Below are positions 54,379 through 63,618 of a stretch of 64,000 nucleotides of DNA, piece after piece (position 1 is the stretch's first letter; the number at the start of each line of letters is the position of its first letter). Below the pieces are notes generated by a model. The model did no database searches. It saw only the letters and a list, made by a program, of their open reading frames with translations, and was not told the DNA's origin. The stretch lies in the NCBI GenBank assembly GCA_030645235.1, contig JAUSMV010000012.1, forward strand, positions 1 to 64,000, written 5' to 3'. This stretch comes from Parvibaculum sp. (GTDB taxonomy: Bacteria > Pseudomonadota > Alphaproteobacteria > Parvibaculales > Parvibaculaceae). Made by a program: the position numbers and the translations under genes.

Positions 54379-56481
54379 TCAGTAGCGCACGGTTGCACCT
54401 ACATAAAGGGCACGGCCTTCGCCGGGGAAATAGCGGTCGGCAGTGAAGGTTGTGTAGTCGGCACGGTCGGCATAGCGCGTGTCAAAGACATTGGAGAGCC
54501 GCGAGAAGAGCGAGAGATTGTCGGTCAGCTCATATTCACCGCGCAGGTTCATCAGATCATGACCCGCATAATCATGCAGGTTTGCCGCATCGGTCTTATA
54601 CTCGCCCATATGCACCCATTCGGCTTCGATGCGCGCGGCATCGCCCGCGAAATTGTAGCCAAGGCGCACGGAGCCCAGAGTGCGCGGCGCGGTGTCCACG
54701 TCATTGCCCTCGCGGATGCCTTCGGCAGTATTGTTGAAGCGGTAGGTGTGGCGCGCATAGGTGGCGCTGGCTGCCAGATCGAAATTCCACATGAGTGGTG
54801 TCGCGATTTCCGCCTCAATGCCGATATGGCGCGTCTTGCCATTCGTGATGGTGTTGCCCGCCGCATCGCGGAAGGCGAAATTATCCTTGTCCATATAATA
54901 GGTCGCGACTTCATAGACCATGCTGCCGATTTTGCCGCGTGTGCCGAGTTCAAGGCTGTTCAGCACTTCTGATTTGATGGTGCCCGGATCGATCGCCGTT
55001 GCGGTGCCCGGAATTTTTTGCAGGCGATAAAGGTCGGTTGTCTGCGGTGCGCGTGCGGCACGGGCGATATTGGCAAAGCCGATGAATTCGTCAGAAAAAA
55101 TATGCGTGAGGCCGAGCTTCGGGGTCGGATTGGAGAATGTATCAACGCGGTCATTAGGTCTTGCCACGCGGTCAGCGGCATAGAGAAGGCCGCTCGTCGG
55201 GCCTGCATGGTTCTTGTAATCGTAGCGCGTATATTCATAGCGCAATCCGGCGGTGAGTTCGGTTGCCGGTGCCACGGCCCAGACGGTGTGGATGTAAGGC
55301 GCGAGCACCAGCGCATCGACGTCATAGTTATAGTGGACGCCGGTGATATAGCCCGACGCGGCCGGTCCTGTTTGCGTTTCGTTGAGACGGCCTTGCGTAT
55401 ATTCCGTATCAAAGCCGACAATGATCTTGTGGCCGCCGCTCAGGCGCTTTTCAAAACTTGTAAGCAACCCGCCTGACCAATGGCCGCTGTCTTCAGTGGC
55501 GGCACCGGGCTGAAAATGCATCAGAAAATTCATCGCATTGGTGCGCATATAAGGCGTCAGCGCGATGGTCGTATCGGTGCCGAGATCATGCTCGATGCGG
55601 ATGGCGCTGCGCACGGCCCAGGCATCGCGATAGGCGTTGGGATTGGCGTTTGATTCAGCAATTGTTTCGTTTTTGTAAGATTCATAACCGGTGATGAAAC
55701 CGGCAGTCTCCTGATTGACGTTGATCGCCGAGGCCGTCGCGCGGATGCGTGTGTCGGGTGCTTTGTAGTCGTAACGGAGTTGTCCCTTCTGCTGGCCATA
55801 GCCACTGTCAACGCGCCAGCCATCATCCTCGTTGAGTGCGAATGAGCCGCGCACGCCATGGCTCGTGTCATTGGCACCTTTGACGGTTGTTGATGCCGTG
55901 CCGTCAAGATTGCGGCTGCCATGGGGTCCCGCCCAGCCGGTGAGCGAGGCATCACCCTCATCCGATGGTGCGCGGCTCAGCACGTTGATGAGCCCGTGTT
56001 CGGCGTTTGAGCCGTAAAGGGCGGAGCCCGGCCCGCGCACGATTTCGATGCCGCCTGCTTCCTCCGTCATCGCTTCCATCAGCGCATTGTTGTTGCCAAA
56101 GCCTGCGGCGCGCATCGGCACGCCGTCTTCGAGATAGAGAAAGGAGCCCGCACCCGCGCCGCCTGTGAGCACCGGCGAGCGGATGGCGGTGAGGTGCTCA
56201 ACGCCCGATCCCTGTTCAATGCCGACGCCCGCTGCGCGGTTCAGCAGTTCAGCCGGTTGCTGTGTTTTGGCAAAGTCGATTTCACCGGCATTGATTTTGG
56301 CAATGTTGCCCGCATGTGTGGCGCGCGCTTCGCCATAACCTGTCGAGGTGATGACCAGTTCATCAAGCGTCAGCGTCGCTTCATCTTCCGCAGGCTTCTC
56401 AGCGGCGGTTGCGCCCACAGGCAAAATCATCGCGGTCGCCATCAGGCCCAGCACCGCACCAGCACTTACACGTTTACCCAC
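54379..56481 (-). CDS. TonB-dependent outer-membrane receptor
   Basis: A 700-residue receptor. The signal peptide runs ~1-26 (VLGLMATAMILPVGATAAE), followed by a TonB-box-like TLTLDELVITST. The plug domain (~40-160) has EIVRGPGSALYGSNAEHGLINVLSR. A long beta barrel ends in the aromatic VRY. It imports siderophores, cobalamin or other large ligands; which is unknown. I chose the GTG at 56481, behind cggggga, which gives a proper signal peptide. No TonB or ABC genes are nearby. Confidence 0.9.
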   Translation of the reverse strand: MGKRVSAGAVLGLMATAMILPVGATAAEKPAEDEATLTLDELVITSTGYGEARATHAGNIAKINAGEIDFAKTQQPAELLNRAAGVGIEQGSGVEHLTAIRSPVLTGGAGAGSFLYLEDGVPMRAAGFGNNNALMEAMTEEAGGIEIVRGPGSALYGSNAEHGLINVLSRAPSDEGDASLTGWAGPHGSRNLDGTASTTVKGANDTSHGVRGSFALNEDDGWRVDSGYGQQKGQLRYDYKAPDTRIRATASAINVNQETAGFITGYESYKNETIAESNANPNAYRDAWAVRSAIRIEHDLGTDTTIALTPYMRTNAMNFLMHFQPGAATEDSGHWSGGLLTSFEKRLSGGHKIIVGFDTEYTQGRLNETQTGPAASGYITGVHYNYDVDALVLAPYIHTVWAVAPATELTAGLRYEYTRYDYKNHAGPTSGLLYAADRVARPNDRVDTFSNPTPKLGLTHIFSDEFIGFANIARAARAPQTTDLYRLQKIPGTATAIDPGTIKSEVLNSLELGTRGKIGSMVYEVATYYMDKDNFAFRDAAGNTITNGKTRHIGIEAEIATPLMWNFDLAASATYARHTYRFNNTAEGIREGNDVDTAPRTLGSVRLGYNFAGDAARIEAEWVHMGEYKTDAANLHDYAGHDLMNLRGEYELTDNLSLFSRLSNVFDTRYADRADYTTFTADRYFPGEGRALYVGATVRY

Positions 56482-56651
56482 AATCGTCCCCCGCCCGTAT
56501 CGAATTTTTTCGTTGCCGCAGCATGACGAAAATTCACCGGAAACCCAAGCCCCAAACCACATTTCAGGGCTGACGCGACGCCAATTGCGAGACAATAGGT
56601 CACGCGCTCAAACCTTGCGGGGGATGGGGCGTGGCCGTTAGGGTGACGCCT

Positions 56652-57314
56652 ATGAAAAACCCCGCCTTTACCATCCGCTGGGACATGCTGCCCTCAGTGC
56701 TTCTCTCGCTTGCCATCGTCTCGCTGATGACGGCGGCGGTTGCCTATTCGCCGACGCTTTACAAGATGTTTTGCGAAGCCACGGGCTATGGCGGCGCGGT
56801 GTCGGTGGCGCGGTCGCTTGATACCAGCAAGGAGACTTCCGGCGTCGGGCCTGAGATTGAAGTGCGTTTCGATACCAATGTCTCGTCTGATCTCAACTGG
56901 GAATTTCAGCCCGAGCAACGCACGATTAAAACCCATATCGGATTACCGACCACGGTTTACTTCACCGCGAAGAATCTCGAGGACAAAGAGATCACGGCGC
57001 GCGCCACCTATAATGTGACGCCGGATGTGATGGGTTATTATTTCTCCAAGGTGCAGTGCTTTTGCTTCACTGAAGAAAAACTGGCCCCGGGCGAGACGGC
57101 GCGTATGCCGGTTGTGTTCTTCGTTGACCCCGAAATGCTCACTGACGTTGAAAGCAAGTCGATCCGTTCAGTGACGCTGTCCTATAGTTTCTTCCGTCAG
57201 GCGGATGAAAAAACTGCCGCCGCGCGACCCTTGCGCGAAGGTTCGGAACAGCAGGTCGAAGATTTTAAAACGGCCAAGGAAGCCGTCTTCGAGCCCATTG
57301 AGCAGATGCGCTGA
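56652..57314 (+). CDS. cytochrome c oxidase assembly protein Cox11/CtaG
   Basis: A 220-residue protein with an N-terminal membrane helix (~12-35) and a periplasmic immunoglobulin-like copper domain. The copper motif CFCF is in FSKVQCFCFTEEKLAPGETARMPV. Cox11 inserts CuB into subunit I of aa3-type oxidase. I chose the ATG at 56652; a GTG 7 codons upstream is possible. It is alone here, without the usual ctaBCDE neighbours. Confidence 0.93.
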   Translation: MKNPAFTIRWDMLPSVLLSLAIVSLMTAAVAYSPTLYKMFCEATGYGGAVSVARSLDTSKETSGVGPEIEVRFDTNVSSDLNWEFQPEQRTIKTHIGLPTTVYFTAKNLEDKEITARATYNVTPDVMGYYFSKVQCFCFTEEKLAPGETARMPVVFFVDPEMLTDVESKSIRSVTLSYSFFRQADEKTAAARPLREGSEQQVEDFKTAKEAVFEPIEQMR

Positions 57315-57317
57315 GCC

Positions 57318-58211
57318 TCAGAGGCCGAGCACTTCATAGCGGACCGTCAAAGACATGGTTTCGTCCGGCGCGAGCACCCTGAGCCCCGTCACGTCGGGAC
57401 CCTCCTGCCGGTTAAAAGCATTGGGCACAATCGTCACCGGCTCGACGCAGAAAAAATCTTCGGCCTGGGGCGTATAGACGACTGTGTGGCCCGCCTCTCG
57501 GCCATGAATGCGGATACCCAGCGCCTCATCATCCCAGTGAATGTCAATCGGCCCGCGCCCGCCGGAGAAACAATTGTCGAGCGTCAGGGGGGCAATGCGC
57601 CGTCCATGAGCAAAATTGCGCACGGCGATCACATCGACGCGGTTGGTCGGCAATCCGTTGGCGGATGATTCCCAGATCAGCGGTAAATCGCCTGTCATCC
57701 GTGCCGTCTGACGGTTCGGGAAGAAGGGATGGACGCCAAGGCCTGCAGGCATGCTGGTGTCATCCCGATTGGTGATGGTGAGCGTTTGGGTGAGGTTCAT
57801 CTCATCCAGCGCAAACGTCTGCTGCGCGCGAAAACGCCAGGGCCAGCCCGCGCCGCCGTCATGGTCGAGCGCAATCGTTGCTGTCCGATCGCCTGCTGCC
57901 GTCACGCTCCATGGCCGCTGCCAGCCGATGCCGTGGAGCGCATGGGGCGCTGAAATCGGATGCGGCGGCAAGGTCACGTCGCGGCCTTCAAAGCGGAAAT
58001 GACCAAAGGCGACGCGCCCGACAAAGGGCAGGAGAGGGTAGCAGGCCATGGTGAGCGGATCGGTTGATGCGAGGTCCGGTGCCGGTCGCATCAGCGCCGC
58101 GTTTTTTGTGTCAAAGGTGGCAGCCTCAAACCGCGCAAGGCTGCCGCCCGCATGCGGGGCGACAAGCGCGTGTAAGCGGCCCGCTTTCAGTTCAATCATC
58201 CCGTCGCTCAT
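57318..58211 (-). CDS. aldose 1-epimerase family protein
   Basis: A 297-residue galactose-mutarotase fold protein. The catalytic histidine region GVHPFF (LGVHPFFPNRQTARMTG) and the later glutamate FFCVEPVTIVPNAFN fit the family, and HALHGIGWQRPWSV is the substrate-binding stretch. It interconverts anomers of a free or phosphorylated sugar. It is convergent with cox11 (3-base gap) and divergent from the HAD-UbiA gene. Confidence 0.88.
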   Translation of the reverse strand: MSDGMIELKAGRLHALVAPHAGGSLARFEAATFDTKNAALMRPAPDLASTDPLTMACYPLLPFVGRVAFGHFRFEGRDVTLPPHPISAPHALHGIGWQRPWSVTAAGDRTATIALDHDGGAGWPWRFRAQQTFALDEMNLTQTLTITNRDDTSMPAGLGVHPFFPNRQTARMTGDLPLIWESSANGLPTNRVDVIAVRNFAHGRRIAPLTLDNCFSGGRGPIDIHWDDEALGIRIHGREAGHTVVYTPQAEDFFCVEPVTIVPNAFNRQEGPDVTGLRVLAPDETMSLTVRYEVLGL

Positions 58212-58361
58212 TCTTGATCGCTATACTGTTTCAAATTGGTTCAATTGTGCAAAGGATAGCAGGACAAGGGCACCGAAACAGGCGCTTTTTGCCTGGCCGT
58301 TCATTCTTGATGATCTTTTTCTGCGTTAGTCTTCAGGCATGAAAAGAGGCCACGCTTTGAA

Positions 58362-59834
58362 ATGACTTTCACCGTCTCCGCTGCCGTCGATAAAAGCGAC
58401 AACGCGCCCGCCGCGTCGGCGCGCGTGCCGCTTTGCGTCGATCTCGATGGTACGCTTGTTCTGAGTGATACGTTGGTGGAGCTCTTTCTGCTGCTCATCA
58501 AACGCAAGCCGTGGCTGATCCTCTATCTGCCCTTCTGGCTCCTGCGCGGCCGCGCCGGTTTCAAAGCCGAGATCGCGCGGCGCGTGAAATTTGACGCCTC
58601 GTTATTGCCCTATCGTGCGGACCTTGTGGACTGGCTGCGTGCGGAGGCCGCGTCCGGCCGCATGCTCGTGCTCGCGTCCGGTGCCAATCGCCGCATCGTT
58701 CATGCGGTTGCCGATCATTTTGGTTTTTTCACCGAAACATTTTCAAGCAACGAGGGCGAGAACCTCAAAGGTCTCGCCAAGGCCAATGCGCTTACCGCGC
58801 GTTTCGGCACATTCGATTATGTCGGCGATGCGCCGGTTGATGTCGCTGTCTGGCGCGCCGCGCGCAAATCTTACCTTTGCGTGTCCTCGCCTTCCGGCAA
58901 GCCTGCCTTTGGCCGTGACATCACATTTGAGCGTGTCTTTCCGCTTAATCGCTCGTCACAACCTCTGTTGTGGCTGCGCGCGCTGCGCCTTCATCAATGG
59001 GTCAAAAATGTTCTGATGTTTGTGCCGTTGGTGCTCGCGCATCAGGTTGACGATATGCAGCGCCTGACGACCCTTATATTGGCGTTTATGGCGTTCAACA
59101 TCGCGGCCTCCAGCGTCTATGTGCTGAACGATCTTCTTGATCTTGCCGCCGACCGTGCCCATCCGCGCAAAAAGCATCGCCCCTTTGCCGCAGGCCATTT
59201 GTCGCTCCGTTCTGGCCTCGCGCTCTGGCCTGTGCTGCTGGTTGCAAGTTTCGCGCTTGCGCTTTATGCCAGTCCCGCTTTTGCTGCTGTTCTTGGTGTT
59301 TATTACGCGCTCACGGTCGCCTATTCGTTTGAGCTCAAACGGCGCGCCCTTGTTGATGTGTTCACGCTCGCCTCGCTTTATACGTTGCGCATCATCGCAG
59401 GTGCCGTCGCTGCCAGTGTTGTGCTGTCGCCTTGGCTTTTGGGTTTTTCCGTTTTCATTTTCCTCAGCCTTGCCATCGTCAAGCGAGTTGCCGAATTGCA
59501 TTCGCTGCATGCGCGTGGTGTCACGGACCCTGCAGGGCGCGGCTATCATCATGCCGATCTGGCCATGCTTGAAATTCTGGGCGTGGCAGCGGGTTATGCG
59601 AGTGTCGTCGTGCTGGCGCTTTATGTCAGCGCGCCTGAGAGTAAAATCCTCTATGTCCGTCATCAATTGCTTTGGCTCTTTGCGCCGCTTGTTCTCTTCT
59701 GGATCAGCCGCGTCTGGCTCATCACCCATCGCGGTGAAATGCATGATGATCCGATTGTTTTCGCATTGAAGGACTCGCCAAGCCGCATTGTCGGGCTCCT
59801 TGCTGTGCTCGTCCTCGAACTTGCTGCGTTTTGA
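58362..59834 (+). CDS. HAD phosphatase fused to UbiA-family phosphoribosyltransferase
   Basis: A 490-residue fusion. Residues ~20-200 are a HAD phosphatase with nucleophile D27-L-D29-G-T, LASGANRRI and the late YVGDAPVD. Residues ~205-490 are a UbiA prenyltransferase with about nine helices. They carry N256-D-L-L-D-L-A-A-D (Mg/diphosphate motif) and YSFELKRRALVDVFTLASLYTLR. This branch resembles mycobacterial Rv3806c, which joins PRPP and decaprenyl phosphate. The HAD domain would then remove the 5-phosphate of the product; that is inference. It is the first gene of an operon with dprE1- and dprE2-like genes, 2-base spacing. Confidence 0.87.
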   Translation: MTFTVSAAVDKSDNAPAASARVPLCVDLDGTLVLSDTLVELFLLLIKRKPWLILYLPFWLLRGRAGFKAEIARRVKFDASLLPYRADLVDWLRAEAASGRMLVLASGANRRIVHAVADHFGFFTETFSSNEGENLKGLAKANALTARFGTFDYVGDAPVDVAVWRAARKSYLCVSSPSGKPAFGRDITFERVFPLNRSSQPLLWLRALRLHQWVKNVLMFVPLVLAHQVDDMQRLTTLILAFMAFNIAASSVYVLNDLLDLAADRAHPRKKHRPFAAGHLSLRSGLALWPVLLVASFALALYASPAFAAVLGVYYALTVAYSFELKRRALVDVFTLASLYTLRIIAGAVAASVVLSPWLLGFSVFIFLSLAIVKRVAELHSLHARGVTDPAGRGYHHADLAMLEILGVAAGYASVVVLALYVSAPESKILYVRHQLLWLFAPLVLFWISRVWLITHRGEMHDDPIVFALKDSPSRIVGLLAVLVLELAAF

Positions 59835-59836
59835 CG

Positions 59837-61165
59837 ATGGCCGAGAGCGAGATCACACACGCAAGCTGGGGCATGTATCCGCCGGAGCCGCAGCATATGC
59901 GCAAGCTTACGAGCCGTCATGCCGGTTTGCCGCTTACGGGTGACGAGACGGTGCTGCCTTACGGGGCAGGGCGTTCTTACGGCGATAGTTGTCTCAATAC
60001 CGGCGGCACGCTTTTGGGCTCTGCGGCGCTTGATCATTTCATCGCGTTTGATGCTGCAACCGGCGTTCTCACCGCCGAAGCCGGTATCACTTTCGCCACG
60101 ATTATCGACACCGTATTGCCGCGCGGCTGGTTCCTCCCCGTTACGCCCGGCACCAAGTATCTGACGCTTGCAGGCGCTATTGCCAACGACGTGCATGGCA
60201 AAAACCATCATCGCGTGGGCACGTTTGGTGCGCATATCCTCTCGTTTGAATTACTGACATCGGATGGTGGGCGCCGCACCTGTTCGCCGGATGAAAATGC
60301 CGATCTCTTTGCCGCCACAATCGGCGGGCTGGGTCTCACCGGCTTCATCACGCATGCGACAATTCAATTGATGCCTGCGGCATCTGCCTTTCTTGACGGT
60401 CAGTCGATCCGTTTCGGCAATTTGGACGAGTTTTTTGCTCTCGCGGAAAGCTCTTCTGTGAATTACGACTACACCGTCTCATGGATTGATTGTCTGAGTG
60501 GCGGCACGTCACTGGGGCGGGGTCATTTTCTCCGCGCCAATATCGCCTCATCCGATCTTGTCGCCGCGCGCGGTGGCAAGACAGGCGCAGGTCTGCCTCT
60601 GTCTGTGCCGTTCGTGCCGCCCGTTTCGCTTGTCAACCGCCTGACACTGAGGCCGCTCAACGCGCTTTATTATCAGCGCCAGCAAGCAAGTGTTGTTGAG
60701 AAGCTCTGGAGCTATGATCAGTTCCATTATCCGCTTGATGCTATCGCGCATTGGAACCGCATCTACGGGCCCAAAGGCTTCCTGCAATATCAATGTGTCG
60801 TACCTGTCGCGGTCCAGCGGGAGGCCGCGCATGCGTTGTTTCTCGAAATAGAAAAATCCGGACAAGGATCATTTCTCGCCGTCTTCAAAACTTTCGGCGC
60901 GGTGAAATCGCCGGGGCTTTTGTCCTTCCCCATGGAAGGGGCGACACTGGCGCTTGATTTTCCGGTTGCAGGTGAGCGTACATTCGCCCTTCTCGACCGG
61001 CTCGATGCGATTGTGGTGGAGGCGGGCGGGCGGATTTATGCCGCCAAAGACGCGCGCATGTCGGCGGCGACGTTCCGCGCGGGTTACGCTCGTTTGGACG
61101 AATTCCGGAAATTTATTGATCCGCGTTTCAGCTCAGGTTTTGAACGACGCGTCATGGGAAAATAG
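59837..61165 (+). CDS. dprE1: DprE1-like FAD oxidoreductase (decaprenylphosphoryl-ribose oxidase)
   Basis: A 442-residue FAD-binding oxidoreductase. The FAD segment is LPYGAGRSYGDSCLN and the C-terminal part has AGGRIYAAKDARMSAATFRAGYARLDEF. DprE1 oxidises the 2-OH of decaprenylphosphoryl-ribose, starting its epimerisation to arabinose. At the place of the drug-reactive Cys387 of the mycobacterial enzyme (ICVDFP, from memory) this protein has Ala372 (LALDFP). The ATG at 59837 lies 2 bases past the previous stop. It shares an operon with a UbiA fusion and a DprE2-like gene. Confidence 0.87.
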   Translation: MAESEITHASWGMYPPEPQHMRKLTSRHAGLPLTGDETVLPYGAGRSYGDSCLNTGGTLLGSAALDHFIAFDAATGVLTAEAGITFATIIDTVLPRGWFLPVTPGTKYLTLAGAIANDVHGKNHHRVGTFGAHILSFELLTSDGGRRTCSPDENADLFAATIGGLGLTGFITHATIQLMPAASAFLDGQSIRFGNLDEFFALAESSSVNYDYTVSWIDCLSGGTSLGRGHFLRANIASSDLVAARGGKTGAGLPLSVPFVPPVSLVNRLTLRPLNALYYQRQQASVVEKLWSYDQFHYPLDAIAHWNRIYGPKGFLQYQCVVPVAVQREAAHALFLEIEKSGQGSFLAVFKTFGAVKSPGLLSFPMEGATLALDFPVAGERTFALLDRLDAIVVEAGGRIYAAKDARMSAATFRAGYARLDEFRKFIDPRFSSGFERRVMGK

Positions 61166-61167
61166 TT

Positions 61168-61902
61168 ATGCAGCGGATTGTGATCTTTGGTGCGACGTCA
61201 GACATAGCAGAGGCCGCCGCGCGCGATTTTGCGAAAGCGGGGGCAAGTTTTATTTTGGTCGGGCGTAATCCCCGTGCTTTGGATGACCTTTGTGCCGACC
61301 TCAAAGTGCGGGGAGCGGCATCCGTAGAATCACGTATAGCGGATTTGTCGCACGTCGCGTCGCTGCCTGCGCTCTGCAACGATGTGCAAAATACACTGGG
61401 GATAGTGGATGTCGCGCTGATCGCTCACGGCGTCTTGCCCGATCAACAAGTGACTAACGATCTCTGCATGGAAACGCTCGATCTCTTGCAAGTAAATGCA
61501 GTGTCACCGAGCCTTTTGATGATCGAAATGCTGCGCATTTTCAAGACGCAGGGGCGGGGACATCTCGTCGTTCTGTCTTCCGTGGCGGGCGACAGAGGAC
61601 GGCCGTCGAACTATTTTTATGGCGCAACTAAAGCACTTTTATCGGTTTTGGGCGAAGGTATGGCGCTTCAGCATGCCGGTTCCGACATCAAAATTCTGGT
61701 CGTCAAACCGGGATTTGTGGACACAAAAATGACAGCCGCCTTCAAGAAAGGTGCGCTCTGGGCATCCGCTTCCGACGTCGGTGGCGCCATTGTTTCTGCC
61801 GTCGCCAAAGGCAGGTCCGGTGTCATGTACACACCGCGCTTTTGGGCACTCATCATGCTCATTGTGAGGAATGCACCCTCTTTCATAGTGCGTCGCATGT
61901 GA
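61168..61902 (+). CDS. dprE2: DprE2-like SDR (2-keto-pentose reductase)
   Basis: A 244-residue short-chain dehydrogenase. The cofactor turn is GATSDIAEAAARDFA and the catalytic pair is in YGATK, with VAGDRGRPSNYF just before it, a stretch typical of DprE2. It reduces the keto intermediate made by DprE1 to decaprenylphosphoryl-arabinose. It begins 2 bases after dprE1. Part of it (61457-61492) recurs at 32451-32486 on the other strand. The C-terminus ends with a hydrophobic helix (FWALIMLIVRNAPSFIV), suggesting membrane contact. Confidence 0.88.
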   Translation: MQRIVIFGATSDIAEAAARDFAKAGASFILVGRNPRALDDLCADLKVRGAASVESRIADLSHVASLPALCNDVQNTLGIVDVALIAHGVLPDQQVTNDLCMETLDLLQVNAVSPSLLMIEMLRIFKTQGRGHLVVLSSVAGDRGRPSNYFYGATKALLSVLGEGMALQHAGSDIKILVVKPGFVDTKMTAAFKKGALWASASDVGGAIVSAVAKGRSGVMYTPRFWALIMLIVRNAPSFIVRRM

Positions 61903-62004
61903 GGTTTGGCGTGCGCCGAATTAGGGTGCGCGACAATTCTGTTGCTTGCGTGAGAGGCATTAGAGAGTGACAATGCTGACATCAAAAAACCAAGAAGGTT
62001 TATC

Positions 62005-63513
62005 ATGTCAGGGACGGAAACACTTGAGCGGACCACGTCCGCGTCATCAAACAAAGTTGAACATTTCGATGTTCTCGTCGTCGGTGCCGGTATCTCGGGT
62101 ATCGGTGCTGCCTATCATTTGAAAACACAGAACCCCGATAAAACATTCGTGGTGCTCGACAAGTTCGAGACCTTCGGTGGTACGTGGCATACACACAAAT
62201 ATCCCGGCATTCGCTCCGATAGCGATCTCTACACATTCGGCTATCGCTTTAAGCCGTGGGTCGGCGCGCCGATTGCGACAGCGGCTGAAATCAAATCCTA
62301 TATGAATGAAGTGATCGACGAGAACGATCTCAAAAGGCATATCCGTTATCGCCACCGCATCGAAAAAGCGAGTTGGTCAAGTAAGACAAATCTCTGGACG
62401 GTGACAGCGACAAATCTTGCGACGAATGAAGCTGTGACTTTCACGACAAATTTCATGTTCATGGGTTCAGGCTATTACAACCACGAGAAGGGCTATACGC
62501 CCCAGTGGAAGGGCATGGACAAGTTCAAGGGCAAGATCGTTCATCCGCAGCATTGGCCCGAGAATCTTGACTACAAAGGCAAGCGCGTTGTGGTCATCGG
62601 ATCGGGTGCAACAGCCGCAACCGTTATTCCGGCTATTGCCGCAGATGTTGAGCATGTAACGATGCTGCAGCGGTCGCCGACCTATTTTATTCCGGGGCTC
62701 AACAGGAACGAACTTGCTGACATGCTGGCACCGCTTGATCTTGATCCGATGCTGGTGCATCAGATCGTGCGTAAGAAGATTCTCCATGATGCCGGTGAGT
62801 TGACACGGCGCTCCTTTGAAGAACCCGAAGCATTGACGGCGGAATTGCTTGAAGCTGTGAAAATGTTTGTCGGCGAAGATATTGCGAAGAAGCACTTCAC
62901 GCCGACTTATCGTCCGTGGCGGCAACGTATCGCCTTCGTGCCGGAAGGTGATATTTTTCAGGGCATCGCGTCGGGCAGAGCCTCTGTCGTTACCGATGAG
63001 ATCGACTCATTTGTGGAGGATGGCATCAAGCTCAAATCGGGTGAGGTGTTGAAAGCTGATATTGTTGTGACTGCAACAGGCTTTGACCTTTGCGTGATGG
63101 GTGACATCAAATTCTCGGTGGATGGCAAGTCGGTGTCTTGGCCCGATACGATCAACTATCGCGGTATGATGTTTACGGGCGTGCCGAACCTTATCTGGGT
63201 TTTCGGTTATTTCCGCGCGAGTTGGACATTGCGTGTTGATCTGCTCGGCGACTTTTTTGCACGCTTGCTGAAAAAGATGGATGAGAAGGGCGCCCGCCAA
63301 GTTCGTGTCGCCTTGCGACCGCAGGACAGCAATATGCCTTTGCTTGACTGGATCGACTCGGAGAATTTCAATCCGGGTTATCTCACGCGCTCAATGCATC
63401 TCTTGCCCAAGCGCGGTGACAAGCCTGAATGGATGCATAATCAGGACTATTGGGCTGAGCGGAATGAAATTCCGGCGATTGATCTTGATGGTGCCGAATT
63501 CGTCTATAGCTAA
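62005..63513 (+). CDS. flavin monooxygenase with Baeyer-Villiger fingerprint
   Basis: A 502-residue FAD/NADPH monooxygenase. The FAD motif is VVGAGISGIGAAY, the NADPH motif is VVIGSGATAATV, and between them lies FKGKIVHPQHWP, a full match to the FxGxxxHxxxWP pattern of type I Baeyer-Villiger enzymes. It inserts oxygen next to a ketone or oxidises a heteroatom; the substrate is unknown. The ATG has aaggttt before it. It shares a 9-base promoter motif with the aldehyde dehydrogenase at 26317. It is convergent with kpsF. Confidence 0.9.
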   Translation: MSGTETLERTTSASSNKVEHFDVLVVGAGISGIGAAYHLKTQNPDKTFVVLDKFETFGGTWHTHKYPGIRSDSDLYTFGYRFKPWVGAPIATAAEIKSYMNEVIDENDLKRHIRYRHRIEKASWSSKTNLWTVTATNLATNEAVTFTTNFMFMGSGYYNHEKGYTPQWKGMDKFKGKIVHPQHWPENLDYKGKRVVVIGSGATAATVIPAIAADVEHVTMLQRSPTYFIPGLNRNELADMLAPLDLDPMLVHQIVRKKILHDAGELTRRSFEEPEALTAELLEAVKMFVGEDIAKKHFTPTYRPWRQRIAFVPEGDIFQGIASGRASVVTDEIDSFVEDGIKLKSGEVLKADIVVTATGFDLCVMGDIKFSVDGKSVSWPDTINYRGMMFTGVPNLIWVFGYFRASWTLRVDLLGDFFARLLKKMDEKGARQVRVALRPQDSNMPLLDWIDSENFNPGYLTRSMHLLPKRGDKPEWMHNQDYWAERNEIPAIDLDGAEFVYS

Positions 63514-63528
63514 ATGATCTGATGCCGG

Positions 63529-63565
63529 AGGCGAGGCATGCAGAATTTTGCGGCCTCGCCTTTTG
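63529..63565. terminator. hairpin between convergent genes
   Basis: aggcgaggc (63529-63537) pairs with 63553-63561 across a 15-base loop, followed by ttt on the plus strand. It lies between the monooxygenase and kpsF stops and may serve both directions; the loop is long, so it is weaker than the other terminators. Confidence 0.55.
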
Positions 63566-63618
63566 CATTCCGTTATGGCAACGGCAGTGATTGCGCAACA
63601 CGCTTTTCGGAGTCCCGC

